Shown: positions 47,171 through 55,558 of the stretch, in pieces
How positions within the stretch are numbered: the stretch's first letter is position 1
How the letters are laid out: each line of letters begins with the position of its first letter
NCBI RefSeq assembly: GCF_031845375.1
Contig: NZ_JAVREK010000011.1
Coordinates: 62,001-126,000, forward strand
DNA length: 64,000 bases
Source: Streptomonospora wellingtoniae
GTDB lineage: Bacteria > Actinomycetota > Actinomycetes > Streptosporangiales > Streptosporangiaceae
Direction: 5' to 3'
Notes under the pieces: generated by a model
Databases searched by the model: none
What the model was told of the DNA's origin: nothing
Seen by the model: only the letters and a program-made list of their open reading frames with translations
Made by a program: the position numbers and the translations under genes

Positions 47171-47340
47171 CTATGTGCCGGATGTGGGCGCCGCGACCTG
47201 CGCGTATGCCGGTTACCCGCGAAAATCCCCCAAGCCCCACTAGATGCCACCTTTGCCGCAGGGTTACTCTGAGTGCCCCAATCCCCCGAACTCCCCCCGG
47301 GGGCAAGGGCTCAGCCGAAACCCGACCGAGGGGGAAAACA

Positions 47341-47697
47341 TTGCACACCGGCGTGCATGCGCAGCCGCGCTTCCCTGAATCCGACCAGCACGTCGACCTC
47401 TGGGTCGACGCCGACCACCTGACCGACCCCGACCGCGACCCAGTCCGCATCGACTGGATCGGATCATCCGGTGTCTGTATCACCGGTCATACCGGGCTCT
47501 ACGCCGCCGACATCTGCCGCCATGTCGTCGCCGTACTGCCCGACCCGCACCTGAGGGCATGGCTCGACGGCTACGGAGCCTGGCACGTCACCCTCGACCA
47601 CGTCCGCCGCGACCCGCTCGGCGCCCTCCAGCCGTGGCTGTGGCTGCCCGTACAGCGGCGGATCATCCCGCCACGGCTCCGCTGGCCCGGAGCCTGA
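47341..47697 (+). CDS. Hypothetical protein between repressor and integrase
   Basis: A 118-residue protein (FPESDQHVDLWVDADHLTDP, GLYAADICRHVVAVLPDPHL, WLDGYGAWHVTLDHVRRDPL). A TTG at 47341 has GAGGGGG six bases upstream; GTG 47353 is a possible start. The longer ORF reaching 47173 would overlap the terminator. No family recognised. Confidence 0.6.
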   Translation: MHTGVHAQPRFPESDQHVDLWVDADHLTDPDRDPVRIDWIGSSGVCITGHTGLYAADICRHVVAVLPDPHLRAWLDGYGAWHVTLDHVRRDPLGALQPWLWLPVQRRIIPPRLRWPGA

Positions 47698-47706
47698 CGA
47701 CACCGC

Positions 47707-47737
47707 GGGCCCCCTGCCTGGGAGGGACAGGGGGCCC
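47707..47737 (+). terminator. Perfect 10-bp GC hairpin before the integrase gene
   Basis: GGGCCCCCTG pairs with CAGGGGGCCC over 11 bases. No T-run follows, but it lies ten bases beyond a stop codon. Confidence 0.6.
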
Positions 47738-47812
47738 AGTCATGTGCGCGGCCTCTCCCCCGCTGACACCAGATCCGGGCACAATAGGAGACCCCGACCC
47801 CGAGGAGCCGCC

Positions 47813-48952
47813 GTGGCCTACATCCGCAAACTCCCCTCCGGGAAGTGGCAGGCCACCGTCTGGGGGCCCGGGCACGGGCACGACCGCCCCCGCTACACCA
47901 AGACCGACCCGCTCAAGTCCGTTGTGAAGAAGTGGGCCACGGCCAAGGAGAACGAACTCTCCCGCGACGAGTGGATCGACCCTGCCACTCAGAAGATTTT
48001 GTTCCGCGAATGGCAGGAGAAGTGGTGGGACGCCCGCGTCGTGGACTCCGAGGAGACCGAGCGTGGAGACGGCGGCTGCTTCCGCAACCACATCCTCCCC
48101 CAATGGGGGAACTGGCCCCTGCGCAAGATCCGCCGCCTCGACGTGCAGGCGTGGGTGCGCGACATGGAGCAGCGGGGCGTGGGTGCCTACGCGATCCGCC
48201 GCTCGTTCAACCTGTTCGTGTCAGTGATGGGCGACGCGGTCACCGAGGGCATCATCGCCGCGACCCCGGTACGTGACATCGACCTGCCGGACACGTCCCC
48301 GAAGGCGCCGGCGTGGTTCACCCGCGATCAGATCGACCGCATCCAGGCCGAGCTTCCGCAGGGGCATGCGGTCATGACGGAGCTGATGGTGATGTCCGGG
48401 CTGCGGTGGGGCGAGGCGGCCGGGCTGCGGGGCACGGCGGTGGACTGGCTGCGGGGGCGGGCCACAATCCATGGCACTTTGACGCAGCAGGGCAAGTGGA
48501 AGGACCACCCGAAATCGAAGCGGTCGCGCCGGGAGGTTCCGGTGGAGCGGTACGTGCTCGACGACATGGCGCCCCTGATGGTCGGCCGCTCTCCGGACGA
48601 CTACGTGTTCGTGACCGTGCGGGGGGCGCGCCCGCTGTCGGGGGCGAACTGGCGGGTGAGGTGGTACCAGGCGATCGACGCGGCCAACACCCGGATCGCC
48701 GAGGAGAACGCGACGCGCCCGGCGGACGACCAGATCGGCGCGGTCCCCTACTATCACCCTCACGACTGCCGCCACACGTGTGCGTCCTGGCTGGTGCAGA
48801 ACGGGGTGCCGCTGTATGACGTCCAGAAGCTGCTGGGCCATGAGAACGCGCAGACGACGCAGCGCTACGCCCACCTGGCCCCGGACGCCCATGGCGCCAT
48901 CGAGGCCGGGTGGGATAGACTCCGTGACGCACGATTGACGCACGACATGTGA
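47813..48952 (+). CDS. Tyrosine integrase
   Basis: A 379-residue site-specific recombinase. An N-terminal arm-binding domain (about 1-60) is followed by a SAM-like domain and a catalytic domain with Arg198 (SGLRWGEAAGL), HxxR at 317-320 (HDCRHTCASW), His343 (LGHENAQTTQ) and Tyr352 (RYAHL). GAGGAG precedes the GTG start; ATG is absent nearby. Reads rightward to the prophage edge. Partner: the excisionase-like protein. Confidence 0.97.
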   Translation: MAYIRKLPSGKWQATVWGPGHGHDRPRYTKTDPLKSVVKKWATAKENELSRDEWIDPATQKILFREWQEKWWDARVVDSEETERGDGGCFRNHILPQWGNWPLRKIRRLDVQAWVRDMEQRGVGAYAIRRSFNLFVSVMGDAVTEGIIAATPVRDIDLPDTSPKAPAWFTRDQIDRIQAELPQGHAVMTELMVMSGLRWGEAAGLRGTAVDWLRGRATIHGTLTQQGKWKDHPKSKRSRREVPVERYVLDDMAPLMVGRSPDDYVFVTVRGARPLSGANWRVRWYQAIDAANTRIAEENATRPADDQIGAVPYYHPHDCRHTCASWLVQNGVPLYDVQKLLGHENAQTTQRYAHLAPDAHGAIEAGWDRLRDARLTHDM

Positions 48953-49010
48953 ATAGAGGCTTGAATCTAGTCTCTGACCAGCATCGCAAGGATCTCCACG
49001 TGGTGGGTCA
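48953..49010. other. Likely right attachment site region
   Basis: The integrase ends 15 bases before the host methyltransferase stop codon, so attR should lie in this stretch or in the last codons of the methyltransferase gene. No second copy lies in the window, so the core cannot be defined. Confidence 0.35.
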
Positions 49011-50241
49011 TGGGGAACGAGTCGAACGCGCGCAGCTCGGTCAGCTCGTAGCCCTCCTCCACGAACGCCGCCAGGTCGCGGGCCAGCGTCGCCGGGTCGC
49101 AGGAGACATAGGCCACCCTGCGGTTGCGCAGCTCCGAGAGCTGCCGCGCGACGACCGGTCCCGCGCCGGTGCGCGGCGGGTCCAGCACGGCGAAATCCAC
49201 ACGCATGTCCACCCACTCGCGCAGCTGCGCTGCGGTGTCGGCGTGCTCGACGCGGGCCCAGGGCATGTCGCGCAAGTTGTGCCGGGCGTCGCGCACGGCC
49301 TCGGCGTCGCTCTCGACACCCATGACGCGCCCCTCGGGCCCCACCGACTCGGCCAGCGCGGCGGTGAACAGTCCAGCGCCGCAGTAGAGGTCCAGCCCGG
49401 TCTCTCCCGGCTGGGGCTCCAGCGCCTCGGCGACCGCGCCGGAAAGCACCTCCGCCGCCGACGTGTGCACCTGCCAGAACCCGGCGGCGCTGACGCGGAA
49501 CTCGCGCCCGCCCGCGTTCTCGCGGATGTGGCGGCGCCCGCGCACCTGCTGCACGCGGCCGTTGCGGAACCGCCGCAGCAGCGCCGCGGACGCCTTGGGC
49601 TCGGGCAGCGGGGGCAGCTTGGCGCCCTCGGGGGTGACCACCAGCGCGGTGTCGCGCGTGCCGGCCGAGGCCACCGCCTCGACCTCGCGCACCTTGGGCC
49701 ACTCCAGCTCGGCGACACCGAGCGCGTCGACGCGGGGGTGGGCGATGCGGCAGCGGTCGATCGGCTCGATCTCGTGGGAGCGGTGGCGGCGCAGCCCCGC
49801 CCGGCCCGAGGAGTCGACGGCGAAGCGCACCCGGGTCCGCCAGCCCAGGCCGTCGGGGGCGCCGGGCAGCTCCTCCACCTCGACGTCGCGGTCGATCTTG
49901 GCGATGCGGCTCAGCTGCTCGGAGACGACCCGCCCCTTGAGCCTGCGCTGGGCCTCCAGCGACGCGTGCTGCCAGTCGCAGCCGCCGCACCTGCCGGGCC
50001 CGGCGAACGGGCAGGGCGCCTCGACGCGGTCGGGCGAGGCCTCAAGCACCTCGACGGCGTCGGCGCGCAGGAACCGCGAGGTCTCCTCGGTGATCCGCGC
50101 GCGCACCAGCTCGCCGGGCAGAGTGTGGCGTACGAAGACGACGCGCTCGTCGTGGCGCGCCACGCACCACCCGCCGTGGGCGACGCCGTCGACGCGCAGC
50201 TCCAGTTCGGTTCCGGCGAGGCCGGACGCGGAGGCGCGCAT
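48967..50241 (-). CDS. TRAM-domain class I RNA methyltransferase (TrmA/RlmCD family)
   Basis: A 424-residue host enzyme that methylates uridine C5 in rRNA or tRNA. N-terminal TRAM-like domain (about 5-65), iron-sulfur cysteines at CPFAGPGRCGGCDWQH (Cys77, Cys85, Cys88), SAM site LDLYCGAGLFT (about 282), DPPRTGAGP and the catalytic YVSCDPATLARD. ATG 50241 is chosen because a longer frame to 50352 lacks conserved sequence. Its 3' end borders the prophage. Head-to-head with the TrkA pair. Confidence 0.93.
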   Translation of the reverse strand: MRASASGLAGTELELRVDGVAHGGWCVARHDERVVFVRHTLPGELVRARITEETSRFLRADAVEVLEASPDRVEAPCPFAGPGRCGGCDWQHASLEAQRRLKGRVVSEQLSRIAKIDRDVEVEELPGAPDGLGWRTRVRFAVDSSGRAGLRRHRSHEIEPIDRCRIAHPRVDALGVAELEWPKVREVEAVASAGTRDTALVVTPEGAKLPPLPEPKASAALLRRFRNGRVQQVRGRRHIRENAGGREFRVSAAGFWQVHTSAAEVLSGAVAEALEPQPGETGLDLYCGAGLFTAALAESVGPEGRVMGVESDAEAVRDARHNLRDMPWARVEHADTAAQLREWVDMRVDFAVLDPPRTGAGPVVARQLSELRNRRVAYVSCDPATLARDLAAFVEEGYELTELRAFDSFPMTHHVEILAMLVRD

Positions 50242-50514
50242 GGCGGCGTTCTGATTTCGGGCAGGGCTCAACGCAGACGACCTCCGGGAGAGACGGGTGG
50301 ATGACGGGTGAGTTCGGGCTTCGCGCGGGTGACCCCCCACGCCACCGCCCATCTTCGGGACACTCTAGCCGAGCGTGCGCACCGCACGGGGCCTCAGCAG
50401 CCGCAGGACGCGCGCGGCCGCGGCGCCCGCGGGCCGCGCGATGGGTATACCGTCGCCCAGGGGCCGGGCGGCGGCCGTGCCCGACCCGTGAGCTAGAGCA
50501 GGAGCGAGTTGGCA

Positions 50515-51198
50515 GTGCACATCGTGATCTTGGGATGCGGGCGGGTGGGGTCCACGCTCGCGCACACACTGGAGGACATGGGCCACACGGTCGCCGTGAT
50601 CGACCAGGCCGCCGACGCGTTCCGCAGACTGCGGTCGGCCACCGCCAAGGCCGCCGTGCGCGGCGCCGGCCAGGACCGCGACGTGCTCGTGGCGGCCGGC
50701 ATCGAGAATGCCTCCGCCTTCGCGGCGGTCAGCAGCGGCGACAACTCCAACATCATCACCGCGCGGGTCGCGCGCGAGACGTTCGGCGTCGAGAACGTCG
50801 TGGCCCGCATCTACGACCCCCGCCGCGCCGCCGTCTACCAGCGGCTCGGCATCCCCACGGTGGGCACCGTGCACTGGACCGCCGGCACCATCCTGCGCCG
50901 CCTGGTGCCCGGATCCCCCGGCCTGGACGTCGGTCCCCTGTGGCGCGACCCTTCGGGCAGCCTGGTGATGACCGAGGCGCCGCTGGCGCCGTCGTGGGTG
51001 GGCCGCCGGGTCGAGCAGTTGGAGGGCGCGTTCCCGCTGCGTGTGGCCTACCTGGTGCGAGCCGGGCACATCCTGCTGCCCCGGGGCGACGAGACGCTGC
51101 AGGCGGGCGACGTACTGCACGTGCTGACCCGCTCCGCCGACATCGACCGGATCCAGGCGCGCCTCGGCGAGGGCGCCGACGACAGGCAGGGAGACTAG
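50515..51198 (+). CDS. TrkA-family RCK protein, first of a pair
   Basis: A 227-residue potassium-uptake regulatory subunit. A Rossmann fold binds NAD(H) or ATP (VILGCGRVGSTLAHTLEDMG, IDQAADAFRRL, SGDNSNIITARVAR, ARIYDPRRAAVY); a RCK_C-like tail follows (about 150-220). GTG 50515 or TTG 50509 may be the start, with AGGAG just upstream. It forms a tight pair with the next gene (CeoB/CeoC-like). Confidence 0.9.
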   Translation: MHIVILGCGRVGSTLAHTLEDMGHTVAVIDQAADAFRRLRSATAKAAVRGAGQDRDVLVAAGIENASAFAAVSSGDNSNIITARVARETFGVENVVARIYDPRRAAVYQRLGIPTVGTVHWTAGTILRRLVPGSPGLDVGPLWRDPSGSLVMTEAPLAPSWVGRRVEQLEGAFPLRVAYLVRAGHILLPRGDETLQAGDVLHVLTRSADIDRIQARLGEGADDRQGD

Positions 51199-51199
51199 G

Positions 51200-51877
51200 A
51201 TGCGCGTCGCCATCGCGGGTGCGGGCAGCGTCGGGCGCTCCATCGCCGCCGAGCTGAGCGAGAGCGGACACGAGGTGCTGCTCATCGACCGCGACTCCCG
51301 CTCCATCGGGGTGGACGAGCTGCCGCGGGCCGAGTGGCTGCTGGCCGACGCCTGCGAGCTGGCCTCGCTGGAGGACGCACGGCTGGACGACTTCGACGCC
51401 GTGGTGGCGGCCAGCGGCGACGACAAGGTCAACCTGGTGGTGTCGCTGCTGGCCAAGACCGAGTTCGGCGTCGGTCGGGTCATCGCGCGCATCAACGACC
51501 CGCGCAACGAGTGGCTGTTCACCGAGGCGTGGGGGGTCGACGTCGCCGTTTCACCCCCGCGGATGATGGCGGCGCTGGTGGAGGAGGCCGAGGACGGCGA
51601 GGACCCCGCGGAGGCGCTGAGCGCGCTGTCGCTGCCCGAGACCGACCTGCTGGAGTTCACGCTGCCCCAGGACTCCCCGCACGCCGGGAGGCCGCTGGGC
51701 GGGCTGGCGCCCGCTCTGCCGGAGGGCATCGTGCTGGTGGCCATGGTGCGCGAGGGACGGGTGCACACGCCCGACCCGCAGACGCCGCTGCGCGGCGGCG
51801 ACGAGCTCGTCTTCCTCAGCAGCGCCGCGTCGGTCGAGGAGCTGGGCGCCCTGCTGGAGTCCGGGGGAACCGGCTGA
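51200..51877 (+). CDS. TrkA-family RCK protein, second of a pair
   Basis: A 225-residue protein: MRVAIAGAGSVGRSIAAELS at the nucleotide-binding loop, IDRDSRSIGVDELP, GDDKVNLVVSLLAKTEFGVG and RINDPRNEWLF, then an RCK_C-like region. One base separates its ATG from the previous stop; GGGAG lies upstream. Likely works as a heteromer with its neighbour on a Trk/Ktr K+ channel, which is not in the window. Confidence 0.9.
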   Translation: MRVAIAGAGSVGRSIAAELSESGHEVLLIDRDSRSIGVDELPRAEWLLADACELASLEDARLDDFDAVVAASGDDKVNLVVSLLAKTEFGVGRVIARINDPRNEWLFTEAWGVDVAVSPPRMMAALVEEAEDGEDPAEALSALSLPETDLLEFTLPQDSPHAGRPLGGLAPALPEGIVLVAMVREGRVHTPDPQTPLRGGDELVFLSSAASVEELGALLESGGTG

Positions 51878-51900
51878 TCGCCGGGCCACAGCGCCCGAAC

Positions 51901-51964
51901 CCGTCGATCTTGTCGCCATCGAGAAGGAAGCGATTTCCATTTGCGATGGCTACAAGATCGACGG
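51901..51964. repeat. Long inverted repeat between convergent genes
   Basis: Two 21-base arms, differing at one base, around a 22-base loop. The arms begin CCGTCGATCTTGT and end CAAGATCGACGG. It is more AT-rich than its surroundings. It may be a bidirectional terminator or a palindromic element (compare Streptomyces intergenic repeats). Confidence 0.65.
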
Positions 51965-51995
51965 TGCTGTGCCTGACTTCCCAGCAGCGATCCGG

Positions 51996-52934
51996 CTAGT
52001 CGGCGGGGCGGGGGCCGCTCGGCGGTGTCGCCGGGGAGCCGGTGTCGCCGGCTGCGGGCGTCTCAGCGGTCCCGGCGTCGGCGGTCCCGGTACCGGTGTC
52101 GACCGGGGTGCGTCCGCGCGCCAGCAGCCACACCATGGCCCCAAACGCGGCCACCTGCAGCGGCCAGCCCATGGCGACCTTGGCGATGCCCAGCAGCGCG
52201 AACGTGCTGGCCACCCCGTAGTGCTCGGAGGCCCACAGCGGCAGCTGCACGGCCACGCGCACCAAGCACGGCGCCACTAGCAGCCAGGTCAGCCGCGAGC
52301 TGAGCCGGACGACGGCGGGGTTGGCGCGCCAGGCGCCGACGTCGCCGGTGACCGCGCCGATCAGCAGGCCCATGGCCGGCCAGCGGACCAGGATCGTCAG
52401 GGTGAGCACAACCGCGTAGACGGCGTTGTAGATGATGCCGGGCAGCGCGAAGTCCTCGGCTTCGCCGCTGCGCAGCGCGAAGAAGGCGGCGATGCCCATC
52501 CCGAAGAGGCTGTTGACCACGAACTGCACCGAGGACCGCTGCGCCAGGCGGACGGCCCCCAGGCCGATCGCCAGGGCGAAGCCGAGCCCGAGGGCCAGCC
52601 GCAGGTCCTCGACGGCCAGATACGACAGGGTGAAGGCGAGCGTGGGCACGGCGGTCTCGACCATGCCGCGCTTTCCGCCCAGCGCCTTGGACAGCTGCGC
52701 GCGGACCACGGCCTCGACGGTCTGCTCGGAGACCTCTTTGCGCGAGCCGCCGCCGTCGTCGCCGGGGTCGGCCCGGCCGTCCTCGGGCCCGGACGGTGCT
52801 GCGGGCCCCTCCTCTTCAGAGGCCCGCTCGCGGCGCGCCGACGGGGGCCGCGGAGCGCTTTCGGCGTCCGCCGCGGTTTCGGGCCGGCCGCCGCTGGAAT
52901 CGGCGGTCTCGGCGGCTCGCTGCTGGTCGGTCAT
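51996..52934 (-). CDS. DUF3159 membrane protein
   Basis: A 312-residue protein: disordered acidic/Ser-Pro N-terminus (about 1-75), then about five to seven membrane helices (TLAFTLSYLAVEDLRLALG, FALAIGLGAVRLAQR, FVVNSLFGMGIAAFFAL, AVYAVVLTLTILVRWP). DUF3159 proteins are next to TrkA and RNA methyltransferase genes in many actinomycetes. ATG 52934 has GGAG only three bases away; GTG 52943 is possible. Function unknown. Confidence 0.82.
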   Translation of the reverse strand: MTDQQRAAETADSSGGRPETAADAESAPRPPSARRERASEEEGPAAPSGPEDGRADPGDDGGGSRKEVSEQTVEAVVRAQLSKALGGKRGMVETAVPTLAFTLSYLAVEDLRLALGLGFALAIGLGAVRLAQRSSVQFVVNSLFGMGIAAFFALRSGEAEDFALPGIIYNAVYAVVLTLTILVRWPAMGLLIGAVTGDVGAWRANPAVVRLSSRLTWLLVAPCLVRVAVQLPLWASEHYGVASTFALLGIAKVAMGWPLQVAAFGAMVWLLARGRTPVDTGTGTADAGTAETPAAGDTGSPATPPSGPRPAD

Positions 52935-53105
52935 AAGCTCCACATTCCGGCGTCGGCTACGCCCTCCACCCTAGGACAACGCGTCGCGGGTCTTCAGCGC
53001 TCCGCAGCGGTACGCCCGCATACGCCCCCTATGTCGAACGGATACGGCGCGGCCGCGCGCGGCGGCCCCGGAGGCGGCCCCTCGGCCGCAGCGGGCGCGC
53101 GGAGG

Positions 53106-53693
53106 TCACCCTCGTCCGCGCTTGTCCACGACCACCGCGGCGAGCAGGAGGCAGCCCGCTAGCGGCACCAGCGCCGGCGGCACCGCCCAGGTCACCGCCG
53201 CTGCGACGGCCAGCGCCGCCACGAGCAGGGCCGATCCCGCCGGATCGGCCGCCGACCGCGCCAGTGCCGCGCGCAGCGCGCCGCGCCAGGCGCCACCGGG
53301 CCGCCACGCCGCCGCCATGCGCAGGAGGAGCACCCCGGCTCCGGTGCCCGCGCCGGCGCAGCCGGCCAGAACCGCCGCTCCCCCGGGCGGGGCGAAGGCG
53401 GCCACGATCAGCGTGTCGGCCGCGAGCACGGCCGCCAGCGCGGTACCCGCCAGCCCCGTCGTCCAGGAGCCGGCCCAGGCCGCGCGCAGTCGGCCGCCGA
53501 AGTCGGCGACGCCGGTGCCGCCTTCCCCGTCGGTGTGGGCGCGCACATGCGCGCTCCCGGCCGCCAGCGCCGCGGGAAGGGTGACCAGCGCCAGGCCCGC
53601 GGCCAGCGTGAGCACCCCGGTCAGCAGGCACTCGCCGAACAGGACCGCCCGCGAGACCGCCGGTGCCGCACCGGCCACCCTGCCGCCCGCCAT
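53106..53693 (-). CDS. Multi-pass membrane protein (YesL/DUF624-like) after the sugar permeases
   Basis: A 195-residue protein with about five membrane helices (FGECLLTGVLTLAAGLAL, TALAAVLAADTLIVAAF, LVAALAVAAAVTWAVP) and a soluble loop (AHVRAHTDGEGGTGVADFG). Small DUF624-type proteins often end sugar ABC operons, and the topology fits; no signature residue was confirmed. It follows the MalG-like gene after a five-base gap. Confidence 0.6.
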   Translation of the reverse strand: MAGGRVAGAAPAVSRAVLFGECLLTGVLTLAAGLALVTLPAALAAGSAHVRAHTDGEGGTGVADFGGRLRAAWAGSWTTGLAGTALAAVLAADTLIVAAFAPPGGAAVLAGCAGAGTGAGVLLLRMAAAWRPGGAWRGALRAALARSAADPAGSALLVAALAVAAAVTWAVPPALVPLAGCLLLAAVVVDKRGRG

Positions 53694-53698
53694 CGCCG

Positions 53699-54553
53699 TC
53701 ACCCCTTCAGTCCGGTCGTGGCCATGCCCTGGACGAGCAGGCGCTGGAAGGCCAGGAAGAACAGCACGACCGGGACCAGCGCGATCACCGACATCGCGAT
53801 CATCGCTCCGAAGTCGGAGGTGCTCGTCTGGTCGGCGTACATCCGCAGCGCAAGCGGGATCGGGAACTTCTCGGGGGTGTTGAGGTAGATCAACGGAGCG
53901 AACAGGTCGTTCCAGCTCCAGATGAACGCGAAGATCGCCGCCGTGCCGAACGCCGGCCGCGACAGGGGGGCGATGACGTGCCAGAAGATCCCCCAGTACC
54001 CGCAGCCGTCGATCCGGGCGGCCTGGTCCAGCTCTCGGGGAAGCTGGCGCATGAACTGCACCATGAGGAAGACGAAGAACGCCTCGGTGGCCAGGAACTT
54101 GCCCAGCAGCAGCGGAACGTAGGTGTCGACCAGGCCCAGCTGCTGGAAGATGATGTACTGCGGGATGATGACCGCGTGGAAGGGCATCAGCAGAGTGCCG
54201 ATCATCAGCACGAACATCGCGTTGCGCCCGCGGAACCGCAGCCGGGCGAATGCGTAGGCGGCCAGCGCCGAGGACGCCACCGTGCCCGCGACCGTGAACA
54301 CCGCCAGCAGCACCGAGTTGCCCAGGAACCGCCATACCGGGATGCCGGCCATGCCCTCCAGTGCGCGGGCGAAGTTGTCCGCGACCGGCCGAGACGGCAG
54401 CAGCTGCGTGTTGCCGACGATGTCGTTGGTGGGGGTGGCCGACGCGCCCGCCACCCACACCAGCGGGTACATGATCAGCCCCAGCAGTGCCAGTGCCAGG
54501 GCGTGCCAGAGCACGCGCCGGGGCCAGGCGGCCAGTCGTGGGGAGGAAGTCAA
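53699..54553 (-). CDS. Carbohydrate ABC importer permease (MalG family)
   Basis: A 284-residue integral membrane subunit. Six membrane helices, and the EAA loop that docks the ATPase: ELDQAARIDGCGYWGIFWHV (about 190-210). The start is a TTG that overlaps the upstream permease's stop as TTGA. Works with the MalF-like and lipoprotein genes upstream. Confidence 0.93.
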   Translation of the reverse strand: MTSSPRLAAWPRRVLWHALALALLGLIMYPLVWVAGASATPTNDIVGNTQLLPSRPVADNFARALEGMAGIPVWRFLGNSVLLAVFTVAGTVASSALAAYAFARLRFRGRNAMFVLMIGTLLMPFHAVIIPQYIIFQQLGLVDTYVPLLLGKFLATEAFFVFLMVQFMRQLPRELDQAARIDGCGYWGIFWHVIAPLSRPAFGTAAIFAFIWSWNDLFAPLIYLNTPEKFPIPLALRMYADQTSTSDFGAMIAMSVIALVPVVLFFLAFQRLLVQGMATTGLKG

Positions 54554-55536
54554 CGGCCCTCGTCTCCGGAGTAGAACACCATCGTCCGCGACATCCGGAA
54601 CAGGGCCGCGACCACGAGCCCCGCCCCGAGGATCAGCATCCAGGCCATCGCTGATGCGTAGCCCATCTGATAATGGGTGAAGCCCTGCTGGTACAGGTAG
54701 AGCGTGTAGATCAGGGTGGACCCGGCGGGACCGCCGGTGCCGCCGCTGATCACGAACGATGCGGTGAACACCTGGAAGGAGTTGACCGTCTCCAGCAGCA
54801 GGTTGAAGAACAGCACGGGCGAGATCATCGGCAGGGTGATGGTGCGGAACCGGCGCCACCAGCCGGCGCCGTCCACCTCGGCTGCCTCGTAGTACTGGCT
54901 CGGCACCTGCTTGAGCCCGGCCAGGAAGATCACCATCGGCGCCCCGAACTGCCACACCGCCAGCAGCACCAGCAGCAGCAGCGCGAAGTCGGGGTTGCCG
55001 ACCCAGCCGCCCGTCTCGACCCCCACCGAGCGCAGGAGCCGGTCCACCACCGCGTCGTCGGAGAACAGCGCCCGCCACACCAGCGCCACGCTCACGCTGG
55101 CCCCCAGCAGCGAGGGCGCGTAGAACGCCGAGCGGTACAGTCCCTGGCCGCGGTGCGGCGATGCGAGCAGCATGGCCACGGCCAGCGCCAGGGCCAGTTT
55201 CAGCGGTACCGCCAGCACCACGTAGGCGGCGGTGACCCTGATCGACTGGAGCCACTGGTCGTCGCCGAACAGCCGCCGGTAGTTGTCCAGCCCCACCCAG
55301 GAGGGCGCGGTGAAGAGGTTGTAGTCGGTGAAGGACAAATAGAGCGAGGCCGCCATCGGCCCCAGCGTCAGCCCGAGGAACCCGAGGATCCACGGGGAGA
55401 GGAAGGCGTAGCCCGCGACGCCCTCCCGCCCGCGGCGCAGCCGCCTGGCCCGTTTACCGGGGGACGGGGGTGCGGAAGGCGCGGCGGGGTCGCCGGAGCT
55501 CCTGGAGCTCGGGGGGCCCTGGGCCGTCCGGACCAT
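54550..55536 (-). CDS. Carbohydrate ABC importer permease (MalF family)
   Basis: A 328-residue membrane subunit. A basic N-terminus (RARRLRRGREG) is followed by six helices; the EAA loop is YYEAAEVDGAGWWRRFRTIT (about 218-237). ATG 55536 has AAGGAG seven bases upstream. Its stop overlaps the MalG-like start. No ATPase gene is in the operon, so a shared MsiK-type ATPase is likely. Confidence 0.93.
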   Translation of the reverse strand: MVRTAQGPPSSRSSGDPAAPSAPPSPGKRARRLRRGREGVAGYAFLSPWILGFLGLTLGPMAASLYLSFTDYNLFTAPSWVGLDNYRRLFGDDQWLQSIRVTAAYVVLAVPLKLALALAVAMLLASPHRGQGLYRSAFYAPSLLGASVSVALVWRALFSDDAVVDRLLRSVGVETGGWVGNPDFALLLLVLLAVWQFGAPMVIFLAGLKQVPSQYYEAAEVDGAGWWRRFRTITLPMISPVLFFNLLLETVNSFQVFTASFVISGGTGGPAGSTLIYTLYLYQQGFTHYQMGYASAMAWMLILGAGLVVAALFRMSRTMVFYSGDEGR

Positions 55537-55558
55537 CAGCGGTCTCCTTCTCGCCGCG

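Larger units (their letters stand above)
1..48990. mobile_element. Integrated siphophage (prophage), left end outside window
   Basis: A complete set of siphophage modules (terminase, portal, scaffold, capsid, connectors, tail, lysis, replication, recombination, regulators, tyrosine integrase) occupies everything left of the host RNA methyltransferase gene. Nearly all genes read on the minus strand with ATGA/GTGA stop-start overlaps. The right boundary is inferred from the integrase, which ends 15 bases before the methyltransferase stop codon. No copy of the boundary sequence was seen near base 1, so the left attachment site should lie outside. No broken essential gene was noticed, so it may be an intact prophage; this is inference. 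Confidence 0.93.

Noticed and set aside
48940..49010. tRNA gene as integration site
   Set aside because: No cloverleaf or tRNA-like sequence was seen; the neighbour is the 3' end of a methyltransferase gene.
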